The notes below the pieces were generated by a model. The model did no database searches and was not told where the DNA came from. It was given only the letters and a program-made list of their open reading frames with translations. Both the position numbers and the translations under genes were made by a program. Shown in pieces: positions 15,224-23,438 of a stretch of DNA of 64,000 nt. How positions within the stretch are numbered: the first letter of the stretch is position 1; each line of letters opens with the position of its first letter. This DNA comes from CBFFRJ01 sp963530515. GTDB lineage: Bacteria > Pseudomonadota > Gammaproteobacteria > Enterobacterales > Enterobacteriaceae. The DNA lies in assembly GCA_963530515.1 (NCBI GenBank), contig CAUSEC010000001.1:1-64000 (forward strand). Direction: 5' to 3'.

Positions 15224-16126
15224 GTGAAAATCGCCATATTGTCCCGGGATGGAACGCTCTATTCGTGTAAACGTCTGCGTGAAGCGGCTGTTTCGCGTGG
15301 CCATCACATCGAGATCCTCGATCCGCTGTCATGCTATATGAGCATCGATCCTGCGGCGTCCGCGGTGCATTACAAAGGCCGTCAGCTCCCCCATTTTGAT
15401 GCGGTGATCCCGCGTATCGGCTCGGCCATTACTTATTACGGAACGGCGTCGCTGCGTCAGTTCGAAATGCTCGGCAGTTATCCGTTAAATGAATCTGTTG
15501 CCATTATGCGTGCCAGAGACAAACTACGCTCATTGCAGCTGTTGGCGCGCCAGGGCATTGCGTTACCGGTCACCGGTATTGCCCATTCGCCGGATGACAC
15601 CAGTGACCTGATTGCGATGGTAGGCGGTGCGCCGCTGGTGGTGAAACTGGTCGAAGGTACACAGGGAATTGGTGTGGTGCTGGCGGAAACCCGCCAGGCG
15701 GCAGAGAGCGTGATTGACGCGTTTCGCGGGCTGAACGCCCATATCCTGGTGCAGGAATATATTGAAGAGGCGAAGGGCAGGGACGTTCGCTGCTTTGTCG
15801 TCGGTGATGAAGTGGTTGCGGCCATTGAACGCCAGGCGAAAGACGGCGATTTCCGCTCTAACTTACATCGTGGTGGCGTGGCTACCGTGGCGACGATAAC
15901 CCCACGCGAGCGCGAGCTGGCGCTGGCGGCGGTGAAGACGCTCGGTCTGGATGTCGCCGGGGTCGATATTTTACGCGCCAATCGTGGGCCGCTGGTGATG
16001 GAGGTCAATGCCTCACCCGGTCTTGAAGGGATTGAAAAAACCACCGGTATGGATATTGCGGGCAAAATGATCGACTGGATTGAGCGGCACGCCACCCCCG
16101 GTTTTTGCCTGAAAACCGGTGGATAG
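15224..16126 (+). CDS. rimK: ribosomal protein S6-glutamate ligase RimK
   Basis: RimK is an ATP-grasp ligase that adds glutamate residues to the C-terminus of ribosomal protein S6 and can make poly-alpha-glutamate. The protein has 300 residues as in E. coli. The GTG start at 15224 (MKIAILSRDG) has AGAGGTG upstream. The preATP-grasp domain covers about 1-95. ATP-grasp features include PLVVKLVEGTQGIGV (about 137-151), VQEYIEEAKGRDVRCFVV, and the Mg-binding PLVMEVNASPGLEGIE near 254-269. It lies 72 bases after nfsA in the same direction and before ybjN. The N-terminal segment SRDGTLYSCKRLREAA is strongly conserved. Confidence 0.96.
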   Translation: MKIAILSRDGTLYSCKRLREAAVSRGHHIEILDPLSCYMSIDPAASAVHYKGRQLPHFDAVIPRIGSAITYYGTASLRQFEMLGSYPLNESVAIMRARDKLRSLQLLARQGIALPVTGIAHSPDDTSDLIAMVGGAPLVVKLVEGTQGIGVVLAETRQAAESVIDAFRGLNAHILVQEYIEEAKGRDVRCFVVGDEVVAAIERQAKDGDFRSNLHRGGVATVATITPRERELALAAVKTLGLDVAGVDILRANRGPLVMEVNASPGLEGIEKTTGMDIAGKMIDWIERHATPGFCLKTGG

Positions 16127-16213
16127 CCGATTTTCTCCCCTGCGTAATGGTACACGCCCGGCTTTTTGCGTAAGCTAGGGCATTATTTTCTTAGTCAGAG
16201 GTCGTTTCGCACT

Positions 16214-16693
16214 ATGGATTCACTTGTCGTCCCTGGTCTGGACACCCTACGTCAATGGCTCGACGAAGTGGGTATTAACTTTTTTGAATGTGATACCTGC
16301 CAGGCGTTGCACCTGCCGCATATGCAGAATTTTGATGGGGTGTTTGACGCTAAAATCGATCTCATTAGCGATGTTGTGCTCTTTACCGCGATGGCCGAAG
16401 TGAAGCCGTCTGCTTTGCTGGCGCTTGCCGCCGATCTCTCCGCGATCAATGCCAGTTCTTTGACGGTGAAAGCATTTATCGATATTCAGGATGATAATCT
16501 GCCAAAGTTGGTCGTTTGCCAGACATTGTCCGTTAATGCCGGTGTGACTATCGAGCAGTTTGCCTGGTTTATGCAGCAGAGCGAAGAACAAATCTCAATG
16601 GTGATTCTTGAGGCTCGCGCCCATCAATTGCTGTATGTGCCGGAAGAAGAAGAACCGGCAGGCGGCGAGGAATCGCGCAATTTTCTTCACTAA
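16214..16693 (+). CDS. ybjN: YbjN family sensory regulator-like protein
   Basis: YbjN is a 159-residue cytosolic protein with a type III secretion chaperone-like fold. In E. coli it suppresses temperature-sensitive alleles and, when overproduced, represses motility and exopolysaccharide genes. The start at MDSLVVPGLDTLRQWL matches the K-12 start; an upstream in-frame extension is unlikely. Conserved blocks are FFECDTCQALHLPHMQNFDGVFDAK (given here only as positions about 19-43) and QQSEEQISMVILEA near 125-138. The tail is acidic (EEEEPAGGEE) and differs from K-12. It is probably co-transcribed with rimK, 87 bases upstream. Confidence 0.92.
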   Translation: MDSLVVPGLDTLRQWLDEVGINFFECDTCQALHLPHMQNFDGVFDAKIDLISDVVLFTAMAEVKPSALLALAADLSAINASSLTVKAFIDIQDDNLPKLVVCQTLSVNAGVTIEQFAWFMQQSEEQISMVILEARAHQLLYVPEEEEPAGGEESRNFLH

Positions 16694-17040
16694 GGCTTTG
16701 TAACTTAAGCGCAGTCGCTGCCAGAGCGGCTGCATAATAGATACTTTTATTCTGCTTTTATCCTTTCCTTCCAGCATTTTTCACCGCCATTCCCGCCTCT
16801 TCGGCTTATCACATAGACAGAATCTGCATAAAAAATTGATAAAAGGCGTTTTTTAATCTGCCCTATAGCCTCTAACCCTGGCTACAGTTATTCTTGCGGT
16901 GCTTTAAAAAGCATGCGGCGTCGACCGAAAGAATTTTTCACTTCGGCCAGTGCAGACTGACAAAATATGCATGAATTTTGCATATCTTAAATGCGTACAT
17001 TTAGTTCGTATGGTAACGGACTTTCCAGAAGGAATGAGAT
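16694..17040 (+). promoter_or_regulatory. ybjN-potF spacer with hairpin and palindrome
   Basis: This 347-base gap has no gene. Just after ybjN, GCAGTCGCT / AGCGGCTGC (about 16711-16733) can form a hairpin with one G-T pair, a possible terminator without a T-tract. At 16965-16985, ATATGCA-N7-TGCATAT is a seven-base inverted repeat about 55 bases before potF, within the likely promoter, and may be an operator. A sigma-54 site was searched for and not found at proper spacing. Confidence 0.45.
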
Positions 17041-18150
17041 ATGACCGCCTTGAGCAAAAAATGGTTATCAGGTCTTGTTGCGGGTGCATTAATGGCCGTC
17101 TCTGCCAGCACACTCGCCGCAGAGCAAAAGACGCTGCATGTTTACAACTGGTCTGACTATATTGCGCCGGATACGGTAGCAAATTTTGAAAAAGAGACAG
17201 GTATTAAAGTCGTTTACGACGTGTTCGACTCCAATGAAGTGCTGGAAGGCAAGCTGATGGCCGGGAGTACCGGTTTTGACCTGGTGGTGCCGTCCGCAAG
17301 TTTCCTTGAGCGTCAGCTGACCGCGGGTGTCTTCCAGCCGCTGGATAAGAGCAAGCTGCCGAACTGGAAAAACATGGATCCGGACGTGCTGAAAATGGTC
17401 GCCAAACACGACCCGGATAACAAATACGCGATGCCGTACCTGTGGGCGACCACCGGCATTGGCTACAACGTCGACAAAGTGAAAGCCGCGCTGGGTGATG
17501 TGCCGGTGAACAGCTGGGATCTGGTGCTGAAACCAGAAAACCTGGAAAAACTGAAGAGCTGCGGCGTCTCCTTCCTGGATGCACCGGAAGAGATCTTCGC
17601 CACCGTGCTGAACTACCTCGGCAAAGATCCGAACAGCAGCAAAGCGGATGACTACTCCGTTGCCGCCACCGACCTGCTGCTGAAGCTGCGTCCGAGCATT
17701 CGTTATTTCCACTCCTCTCAGTACATCAACGATCTGGCTAACGGCGACATCTGCGTGGCGATCGGCTGGGCTGGGGACGTATGGCAGGCAGCAAACCGTG
17801 CGAAAGAAGCGAAAAACGGCGTGAATGTTAACTACATCATTCCGAAAGAAGGCGCACTGGCGTTCTTCGATGTCTTCGCGATGCCGACTGATGCGAAAAA
17901 CAAAGATGAAGCCTATCAGTTCCTGAACTACCTGATGCGTCCGGACGTGATTGCCCATGTCAGCGACCACGTGTACTACGCGAACGGTAACAAAGCCTCC
18001 GTCCCACTGATCAGCGCTGAAGTGCGTAACAACCCGGCGATTTACCCGCCAGCGGATGTGTTCGCCAAACTGTACACGCTGAAAGTGCAGGATCCTAAAA
18101 TTGACCGCGTAAGAACCCGTGCGTGGACAAAAGTGAAAAGCGGCAAATAA
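17041..18150 (+). CDS. potF: putrescine ABC transporter periplasmic binding protein PotF
   Basis: PotF captures putrescine in the periplasm and delivers it to PotHI. It has 369 residues, nearly the K-12 length. The signal peptide covers about 1-26 (KKW, hydrophobic core, LAAEQ). The mature protein begins with the diagnostic HVYNWSDYIAPDTV. Ligand contacts of the family are present, including the SFLDAPEE aspartate loop and the aromatic AIGWAGDVWQA segment. AGAAGGAATGAG precedes the ATG. It is the first gene of potFGHI and is separated from potG by 139 bases containing four hairpins, which likely raise PotF levels above the membrane components. Confidence 0.97.
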   Translation: MTALSKKWLSGLVAGALMAVSASTLAAEQKTLHVYNWSDYIAPDTVANFEKETGIKVVYDVFDSNEVLEGKLMAGSTGFDLVVPSASFLERQLTAGVFQPLDKSKLPNWKNMDPDVLKMVAKHDPDNKYAMPYLWATTGIGYNVDKVKAALGDVPVNSWDLVLKPENLEKLKSCGVSFLDAPEEIFATVLNYLGKDPNSSKADDYSVAATDLLLKLRPSIRYFHSSQYINDLANGDICVAIGWAGDVWQAANRAKEAKNGVNVNYIIPKEGALAFFDVFAMPTDAKNKDEAYQFLNYLMRPDVIAHVSDHVYYANGNKASVPLISAEVRNNPAIYPPADVFAKLYTLKVQDPKIDRVRTRAWTKVKSGK

Positions 18151-18151
18151 A

Positions 18152-18273
18152 TCAATCATCTGAACGGTGATTGAGTTGCACCAGGGCGGTGCAATTGCCC
18201 CAAAAATGGACAGAGGTCAGTGGCCTCTGTCCAGTCATTTGTAATCAACCGAAGAGTGCGGTTGATGTTTTTT
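18152..18273 (+). terminator. four tandem hairpins between potF and potG
   Basis: Four inverted repeats follow one another: TCAATCA/TGATTGA (18152-18174), TTGCACC/GGTGCAA (18176-18194), GGACAGAGG/CCTCTGTCC (18208-18232) and ATCAACC/GGTTGAT (18244-18266). The last is followed by GTTTTTT and resembles an intrinsic terminator. They probably protect the potF 3' end and allow partial read-through to potGHI. Confidence 0.75.
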
Positions 18274-18289
18274 GCCGGAGAGCACTTGA

Positions 18290-19423
18290 GTGAATGACGC
18301 TATCCCCCGCCCACAGGCGAAAACCCGTAAGGATTTAACGCCCCTGCTGGAAATCCGCAATCTGACCAAATCCTTCGACGGTCAGCACGCCGTTGATGAT
18401 GTCAGTCTGACGATTTACAAAGGCGAAATCTTCGCCCTGCTGGGGCCATCTGGCTGCGGCAAGTCAACGCTGCTGCGTATGCTGGCAGGCTTTGAGTTGC
18501 CGACGACCGGGCAGATCATGCTCGACGGTGTGGATCTGGCGCATGTGCCGCCGTATCTGCGCCCCATCAATATGATGTTCCAGTCCTATGCGCTCTTCCC
18601 CCATATGACCGTGGAACAGAACATCGCGTTTGGCCTCAAACAGGACAAACTGCCAAAGGCGGAGATCACCGCCCGTGTGGCCGAAATGCTGAGCCTGGTG
18701 CACATGCAGGAGTTTGCCAAACGTAAGCCCCATCAGCTTTCCGGTGGCCAGCGTCAGCGTGTGGCCCTGGCCCGCAGTCTGGCAAAACGCCCGAAATTAC
18801 TGCTGCTCGATGAGCCCATGGGTGCGCTGGACAAAAAACTGCGTGACCGTATGCAGCTGGAAGTGGTGGACATCCTCGAACGCGTGGGCGTGACCTGCGT
18901 GATGGTAACCCACGACCAGGAAGAAGCCATGACCATGGCCGGGCGTATCGCCATCATGAACCGTGGCAAGTTTGTCCAGATTGGTGAGCCTGAAGAGATT
19001 TACGAGCATCCGACCACCCGTTACAGCGCGGAATTTATTGGCTCGGTGAATGTTTTCGAAGGGCTGCTGAAAGAGCGTCAGGATGACGGCCTGATTATTG
19101 ACTCTCCGGGGCTGGTGCATCCGCTGAAAGTGGATGTGGATGCGTCGGTGGTGGACAACGTGCCGGTGTTTGTGGCGCTGCGTCCCGAAAAAATCATGCT
19201 CTGTGAAGAGCCGCCTGCCGATGGTTATAACTTCGCGGTGGGTGAGGTGGTGCATATCGCTTACCTGGGTGACCTGTCGATTTACCACGTGCGTTTGCAA
19301 AGTGGGCAAATGATCAGCGCGCAGCTACAGAATGCGTACCGCTATCGTAAAGGCATGCCGACCTGGGGCGACGAAGTGCGCCTGTGTTGGGAAGCGGACA
19401 GCTGTGTGGTCCTGACGGTTTAA
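18290..19423 (+). CDS. potG: putrescine ABC transporter ATP-binding subunit PotG
   Basis: PotG is the ATPase that powers putrescine import through PotHI. The 377-residue length equals K-12. The GTG start at 18290 (MNDAIPRPQAK) has CCGGAG upstream. ABC motifs are Walker A GPSGCGKST (about 52-60), Q-loop MMFQSYALFP, signature LSGGQRQRVALARSL, Walker B LLLLDEPMGALD and the switch histidine in MVTHDQEEA. A C-terminal TOBE-type regulatory domain covers about residues 290-377. It is followed nine bases later by potH. Confidence 0.97.
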   Translation: MNDAIPRPQAKTRKDLTPLLEIRNLTKSFDGQHAVDDVSLTIYKGEIFALLGPSGCGKSTLLRMLAGFELPTTGQIMLDGVDLAHVPPYLRPINMMFQSYALFPHMTVEQNIAFGLKQDKLPKAEITARVAEMLSLVHMQEFAKRKPHQLSGGQRQRVALARSLAKRPKLLLLDEPMGALDKKLRDRMQLEVVDILERVGVTCVMVTHDQEEAMTMAGRIAIMNRGKFVQIGEPEEIYEHPTTRYSAEFIGSVNVFEGLLKERQDDGLIIDSPGLVHPLKVDVDASVVDNVPVFVALRPEKIMLCEEPPADGYNFAVGEVVHIAYLGDLSIYHVRLQSGQMISAQLQNAYRYRKGMPTWGDEVRLCWEADSCVVLTV

Positions 19424-19432
19424 GGAGCAGTA

Positions 19433-20386
19433 ATGAGTACACTTGAACCCCCATCCCGCGTCGAACAGCCAGGCGGGTTTACCCTCTGGCTGGCGCGTTT
19501 GCAGATGAAACACGGGCGCAAGCTGGTGATTGCGCTCCCCTATGTGTGGTTGATTCTGCTGTTCTTACTGCCGTTTCTGATTGTTTTCAAAATCAGTCTC
19601 GCTGAGATGGCGCGTGCGATCCCTCCCTACACCGATCTGGTGGAATGGGCGGATAATCAGCTGACCATTTCGCTCAACATCAATAACTTCCTGCAGTTGA
19701 CGGACGATCCGCTCTATTTTGAAGCCTATCTCCAGTCGCTACAGGTTGCGGCCGTTTCCACGCTGTGCTGCCTGTTAATGGGCTACCCGCTGGCCTGGGC
19801 CGTGGCGCACAGTAAGCCGTCGACACGTAATATTCTGTTATTGCTGGTGATTCTTCCGTCCTGGACCTCGTTCCTGATACGCGTGTACGCCTGGATGGGG
19901 ATTTTGAAAAGCAACGGCGTGTTGAACAACTTCCTGCTGTGGTTAGGCGTTATCGATCAGCCGCTGGAGATCCTGCACACCAACCTGGCGGTGTACATCG
20001 GCATTGTGTATGCCTATCTGCCGTTTATGGTGCTGCCTATCTACACTGCGTTGACCCGTATCGACTACTCGCTGGTTGAGGCGTCTCTGGATTTGGGCGC
20101 ACGACCGCTGAAAACCTTCTTCAGCGTGATTGTGCCGCTCACCAAAGGCGGCATCATTGCCGGTTCCATGCTGGTGTTTATTCCGGCAGTGGGCGAGTTC
20201 GTTATTCCTGAGCTGCTCGGTGGCCCGGACAGCATCATGATTGGTCGCGTCCTGTGGCAGGAATTCTTTAACAACCGTGACTGGCCTGTCGCTTCGGCGG
20301 TCGCCATTGTCATGCTGTTGCTGCTGATTGTGCCGATTATGTGGTTCCACAAGCATCAACAAAAACAGATGGGGGATGCAGCATGA
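19433..20386 (+). CDS. potH: putrescine ABC transporter permease PotH
   Basis: This is one of two inner-membrane permeases of the putrescine importer, with 317 residues and six core helices after a cytosolic N-terminus. The EAA loop that docks PotG is seen as VEASLDLGARPLKTFFSVIVPLTKGG (about 216-241 by position). The first periplasmic segment contains LAEMARAIPPYTDL. AAGGAG precedes the ATG. The stop overlaps the potI start by four bases (ATGA), showing translational coupling between the two permease genes. Confidence 0.97.
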   Translation: MSTLEPPSRVEQPGGFTLWLARLQMKHGRKLVIALPYVWLILLFLLPFLIVFKISLAEMARAIPPYTDLVEWADNQLTISLNINNFLQLTDDPLYFEAYLQSLQVAAVSTLCCLLMGYPLAWAVAHSKPSTRNILLLLVILPSWTSFLIRVYAWMGILKSNGVLNNFLLWLGVIDQPLEILHTNLAVYIGIVYAYLPFMVLPIYTALTRIDYSLVEASLDLGARPLKTFFSVIVPLTKGGIIAGSMLVFIPAVGEFVIPELLGGPDSIMIGRVLWQEFFNNRDWPVASAVAIVMLLLLIVPIMWFHKHQQKQMGDAA

Positions 20387-21228
20387 ACAACCTTCCCGTC
20401 GTGCGCTCACCGTGGCGTATTTTAATTCTGGTGCTGGGGTTTACCTTCCTGTATGCGCCGATGTTGATGCTGGTTATCTACTCGTTTAACAGCTCCAAAC
20501 TGGTCACGGTCTGGGCGGGATGGTCAACGCGCTGGTACAGCGAATTGTTCCATGACGACGCGATGATGAGTGCTGTGGGCTTAAGCCTGACCATTGCCGC
20601 CTGTGCGGCCACCATGGCCGCTATTCTGGGGACCATTGCGGCGGTGGTGATGGTGCGTTTTGGTCGTTTTCGCGGGTCAAATGGCTTCGCGTTTATGATC
20701 ACCGCGCCGCTGGTTATGCCGGATGTCATCACCGGGCTGTCGCTGCTGCTGCTGTTCGTGGCGCTGGGGCATGCCATTGGCTGGCCGGCGGACCGTGGCA
20801 TGCTCACCATTTGGCTGGCTCACGTCACTTTCTGTACGGCCTATGTGGCGGTGGTTATCTCCTCACGCCTGCGTGAGCTGGACCGCTCCATTGAAGAGGC
20901 GGCGATGGATTTGGGGGCAACTCCGCTCAAAGTCTTCTTCATCATCACCTTACCGATGCTGATGCCTGCAATCATTTCTGGCTGGCTGCTGGGCTTTACC
21001 CTGTCACTGGATGACCTGGTTATCGCCAGCTTTGTTTCCGGGCCGGGCGCAACCACGTTGCCGATGCTGGTGTTCTCCAGCGTACGCATGGGGGTCAACC
21101 CGGAAATCAATGCCCTGGCGTCGCTTATTCTGGGCGTTGTCGGGGTAGTCGGTTTTATCGCCTGGATCATGATGTCACGAGCGGAAAAGCAGCGTATCAG
21201 AGATATCCAGCGTGCAAGACGGGGCTAA
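20383..21228 (+). CDS. potI: putrescine ABC transporter permease PotI
   Basis: This is the second permease of PotFGHI, with 281 residues as in K-12. It has six helices and an EAA docking loop, IEEAAMDLGATPLKVFFIITLP, near 180-200. The conserved helix-flanking motif SLDDLVIASFVSGPG marks the spermidine/putrescine permease family. I start at MNNLPVVRSPWR because it overlaps the potH stop by four bases; a longer frame inside potH is not supported by conservation. It is the last gene of the operon, followed by a strong terminator. Confidence 0.97.
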   Translation: MNNLPVVRSPWRILILVLGFTFLYAPMLMLVIYSFNSSKLVTVWAGWSTRWYSELFHDDAMMSAVGLSLTIAACAATMAAILGTIAAVVMVRFGRFRGSNGFAFMITAPLVMPDVITGLSLLLLFVALGHAIGWPADRGMLTIWLAHVTFCTAYVAVVISSRLRELDRSIEEAAMDLGATPLKVFFIITLPMLMPAIISGWLLGFTLSLDDLVIASFVSGPGATTLPMLVFSSVRMGVNPEINALASLILGVVGVVGFIAWIMMSRAEKQRIRDIQRARRG

Positions 21229-21258
21229 TGCCTCTAGAATCTGGAAAGTTGTGTCGCA

Positions 21259-21285
21259 GATGCCGCGCCTGTCGCGGCATCTTTT
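21259..21285 (+). terminator. rho-independent terminator of potFGHI
   Basis: GATGCCGCG-CCTGT-CGCGGCATC forms a perfect nine-pair GC-rich stem followed by TTTT, 30 bases after the potI stop. Confidence 0.85.
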
Positions 21286-21303
21286 CACAGGGAATACTAC
21301 CGA

Positions 21304-21777
21304 TTGGGATTCTTTACTAAATCAGGCCACACCCACGCCCGCCCGAATGTTCCGGCGTTAGTTCAGGTCGCGGCCATCGCCATTATTACCATCCGCTGCG
21401 TCGATTTCCTCATGCTCTTCATGACGCTCGGCCCGCAGGGACTGGTCGACTTTGTGCAGCGCAGTGCACAAACCTGGGCACTAACGCTGATTTTCTTCGG
21501 CAGCCTGGTGCTGGTGTTTGTCGAAATACTCTGTGCTTTTTCGGTGGTCAAAGGCCGCAACTGGGCGCGTTGGGTTTATTTACTGACCCAGATTATTTCA
21601 GGCGGTTACCTGTGGGCGGCTTCACTGGGGTATGGGTACCCGGAGCTCTTTAGCATTCCCGGCGAGTCGAAACGTGAGATTTTCCACACCTTGATGCTGC
21701 AAAAGCTGCCCGATTTACTCGCCCTGTTTTTGCTCTTTGTTCCGTCACCCTGCAGACGGTTTTTCCGTCTGCAATAA
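21304..21777 (+). CDS. ybjO: inner membrane protein YbjO
   Basis: This is a 157-residue DUF2593 membrane protein of unknown function, the orthologue of E. coli YbjO (162). Helices lie at about 20-40, 58-78 and 86-106, and a fourth near 138-150. The conserved block SLGYGYPELFSIPGESKREIFH sits between helices 3 and 4. The frame opens at a TTG (21304, LGFFTKSGHTH) after ACAGGG; the K-12 protein has five more residues before the same LGFF, so the precise start is uncertain. It is preceded by the pot terminator and closely followed by rlmC. Confidence 0.85.
   Translation: MGFFTKSGHTHARPNVPALVQVAAIAIITIRCVDFLMLFMTLGPQGLVDFVQRSAQTWALTLIFFGSLVLVFVEILCAFSVVKGRNWARWVYLLTQIISGGYLWAASLGYGYPELFSIPGESKREIFHTLMLQKLPDLLALFLLFVPSPCRRFFRLQ
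21751..21773 (+). terminator. hairpin in the last codons of ybjO
   Basis: TGCAGACGG-TTTTT-CCGTCTGCA is a perfect nine-pair stem within the final nine codons of ybjO. Its loop is the T-tract and no T-run follows, so it is more likely an RNA-stability or attenuation structure than a standard terminator. Confidence 0.45.
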
Positions 21778-21818
21778 CGGTGGTACAATCCCGCCCCCGC
21801 AAAACAGAAGGCTTTATT

Positions 21819-22946
21819 ATGCAGTGCGCACTCTATGACGCCGGACGCTGTCGTTCCTGCCTGTGGATCGATCAACCCGTCCCGGAACAATTGACCGCCA
21901 AGATGGCGGATCTTCGTTCTCTGCTGGACGGTATGCCAGTGGCAGAGTGGTGCGCGCCGGTGAATGGCCCGGAAGAGGGCTTTCGTAATAAGGCCAAAAT
22001 GGTGGTCAGCGGCAGCGTCGAAAAACCGCTGCTGGGCATGCTGCACCGCGACGGAACCCCGGAAGATCTGACCGACTGCCCGCTGTACCCACCGTCGTTT
22101 TATCTGGCGTTTACCGCGCTGAAACCCTTTATTGCCCGCGCCGGGTTAACCCCCTACAACGTTGAGCGTAAGCGCGGCGAGCTGAAATACCTCCTGCTCA
22201 CAGAAAGCCAGCACACCGGCGGGATGATGCTGCGCTTTGTGCTGCGTTCAGAAGCCAAGCTGGAGCAACTCCGCGCGGCGCTGCCGTGGCTGCAGGCGCA
22301 GGTGCCGCAACTGAGCGTTATCTCCGTCAATATTCAGCCGGTTCACATGGCGATAATGGAAGGGGAGAAAGAAATCTTCCTGACCGAACAGCAGGCTCTG
22401 GCGGAATGCTTCAACGATGTGCCTTTATGGATCCGCCCGCAAAGTTTCTTCCAGACCAATCCGACGGTCGCCAGCGCGCTATACGCAACGGCTCGCGACT
22501 GGGTACGGGCGCTGCCGGTGCAACACATGTGGGATCTCTTCTGCGGCGTAGGGGGATTTGGCCTGCATTGCGCCACACCGGAAATGACCCTGACGGGCAT
22601 CGAAATTGCGCCAGAGGCCATTGCCAGCGCCACTCAGTCCGCCGAACAATTAGGCTTAACCCGGCTGCATTTCCAGGCGCTCGACTCCACTGCCTTTGCG
22701 ACCGATCAGGGCGAGGTGCCGGATCTGGTGCTGGTGAACCCGCCGCGCCGGGGTATTGGTAAAACCCTGTGCGACTACCTCAGCCGCATGGCGCCGCCGT
22801 TTATTGTCTACTCAAGCTGCAACGCACAGACCATGGCGAAAGATTTCCAGTTACTGCCCGGCTACCGCATTGAGCGGGTACAGCTGTTTGATATGTTTCC
22901 GCATACCGCCCACTACGAAGTGCTGACCCTGCTGATCCGCAAATAA
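21819..22946 (+). CDS. rlmC: 23S rRNA (uracil-747-C5)-methyltransferase RlmC
   Basis: RlmC (RumB, YbjF) methylates U747 of 23S rRNA using SAM. The 375-residue length equals K-12; the start MQCALYDAGRCRSC begins 18 bases after a weak purine-rich site. The Fe-S cluster cysteines appear in CALYDAGRCRSC at the N-terminus and CPLYPPS near 87. The methyltransferase domain includes WDLFCGVGGFGLH (SAM motif I, about 237-249), VLVNPPRRGIG (motif IV) and the catalytic nucleophile cysteine in VYSSCNAQTM. It converges on the Met-rich peptide gene. Confidence 0.96.
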   Translation: MQCALYDAGRCRSCLWIDQPVPEQLTAKMADLRSLLDGMPVAEWCAPVNGPEEGFRNKAKMVVSGSVEKPLLGMLHRDGTPEDLTDCPLYPPSFYLAFTALKPFIARAGLTPYNVERKRGELKYLLLTESQHTGGMMLRFVLRSEAKLEQLRAALPWLQAQVPQLSVISVNIQPVHMAIMEGEKEIFLTEQQALAECFNDVPLWIRPQSFFQTNPTVASALYATARDWVRALPVQHMWDLFCGVGGFGLHCATPEMTLTGIEIAPEAIASATQSAEQLGLTRLHFQALDSTAFATDQGEVPDLVLVNPPRRGIGKTLCDYLSRMAPPFIVYSSCNAQTMAKDFQLLPGYRIERVQLFDMFPHTAHYEVLTLLIRK

Positions 22947-22947
22947 A

Positions 22948-22976
22948 CACCCCGGCGTCATTCTGCGACCGGGGTG
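22948..22976. terminator. bidirectional hairpin after rlmC
   Basis: CACCCCGG and CCGGGGTG form an eight-pair stem with a 13-base loop in the gap between two convergent genes. Confidence 0.65.
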
Positions 22977-22989
22977 CATCAGACGCAGA

Positions 22990-23244
22990 TTATTTACCCA
23001 TTTCGTCCGACTTTTTCTTCATCATGTCGTCTTCTTTGCTCATGGCGTTTTTCTTCGCCATGTCACCATGCTTCATGGCGTTGTTTTTCTTCGTCATTGC
23101 GTCATGCTTCATCGGCTCTTTTTTCTTCATGAGCATTTTATCGTCCTGCTTCTTCATACCATCCTGATTCATGGTATCGGCAGCATGTGCGCTGGCTATG
23201 CCAAAGGTGCAGAGTGCGGCGAGGGTGAGGAGCATTCTTTTCAT
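22990..23244 (-). CDS. secreted Met/Lys/Asp-rich MXKDX repeat peptide
   Basis: This is an 84-residue exported peptide of the pentapeptide MXKDX family. Residues 1-21 are a signal peptide (MKRMLLTLAALC, cleavage after AHA). The mature 63 residues contain about 12 methionines and 20 or more lysines in degenerate five-residue units (for example GDMAKKNAM), with almost no hydrophobic residues, so it should be disordered in the periplasm. AAGGAC precedes the ATG. It is divergent from a two-component system, which suggests co-regulation. A related Met-rich peptide (MrpX) in other proteobacteria scavenges hypochlorite; metal binding is another option. The gene is absent from this locus in K-12. Confidence 0.85.
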   Translation of the reverse strand: MKRMLLTLAALCTFGIASAHAADTMNQDGMKKQDDKMLMKKKEPMKHDAMTKKNNAMKHGDMAKKNAMSKEDDMMKKKSDEMGK

Positions 23245-23438
23245 TATGGTGTCCTTTGCGTTTTATGAGGGTAATGTTCACCCGGCCTTTTTGGCAAAGC
23301 CATAAAGGACCTGCAGTGATGACGCCAGATTACGCCCTGAACGATCACGACATCCTCACGGAAATATAAATTATTTGTGATAACTCGAAGCCAGGTTATT
23401 GGGTAAGCTAATAAAGACAATTTCAACCGGAACAGGCT

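Noticed and set aside
16880..16905. Sigma-54 promoter for potF
   Set aside because: TGGC and TTGC elements are present but spaced 16 rather than 12 bases apart.
17089..18159. 356-codon open frame opposite potF
   Set aside because: It is an antisense shadow of a highly conserved gene; composition is His/Arg/Val biased and no domain is seen.
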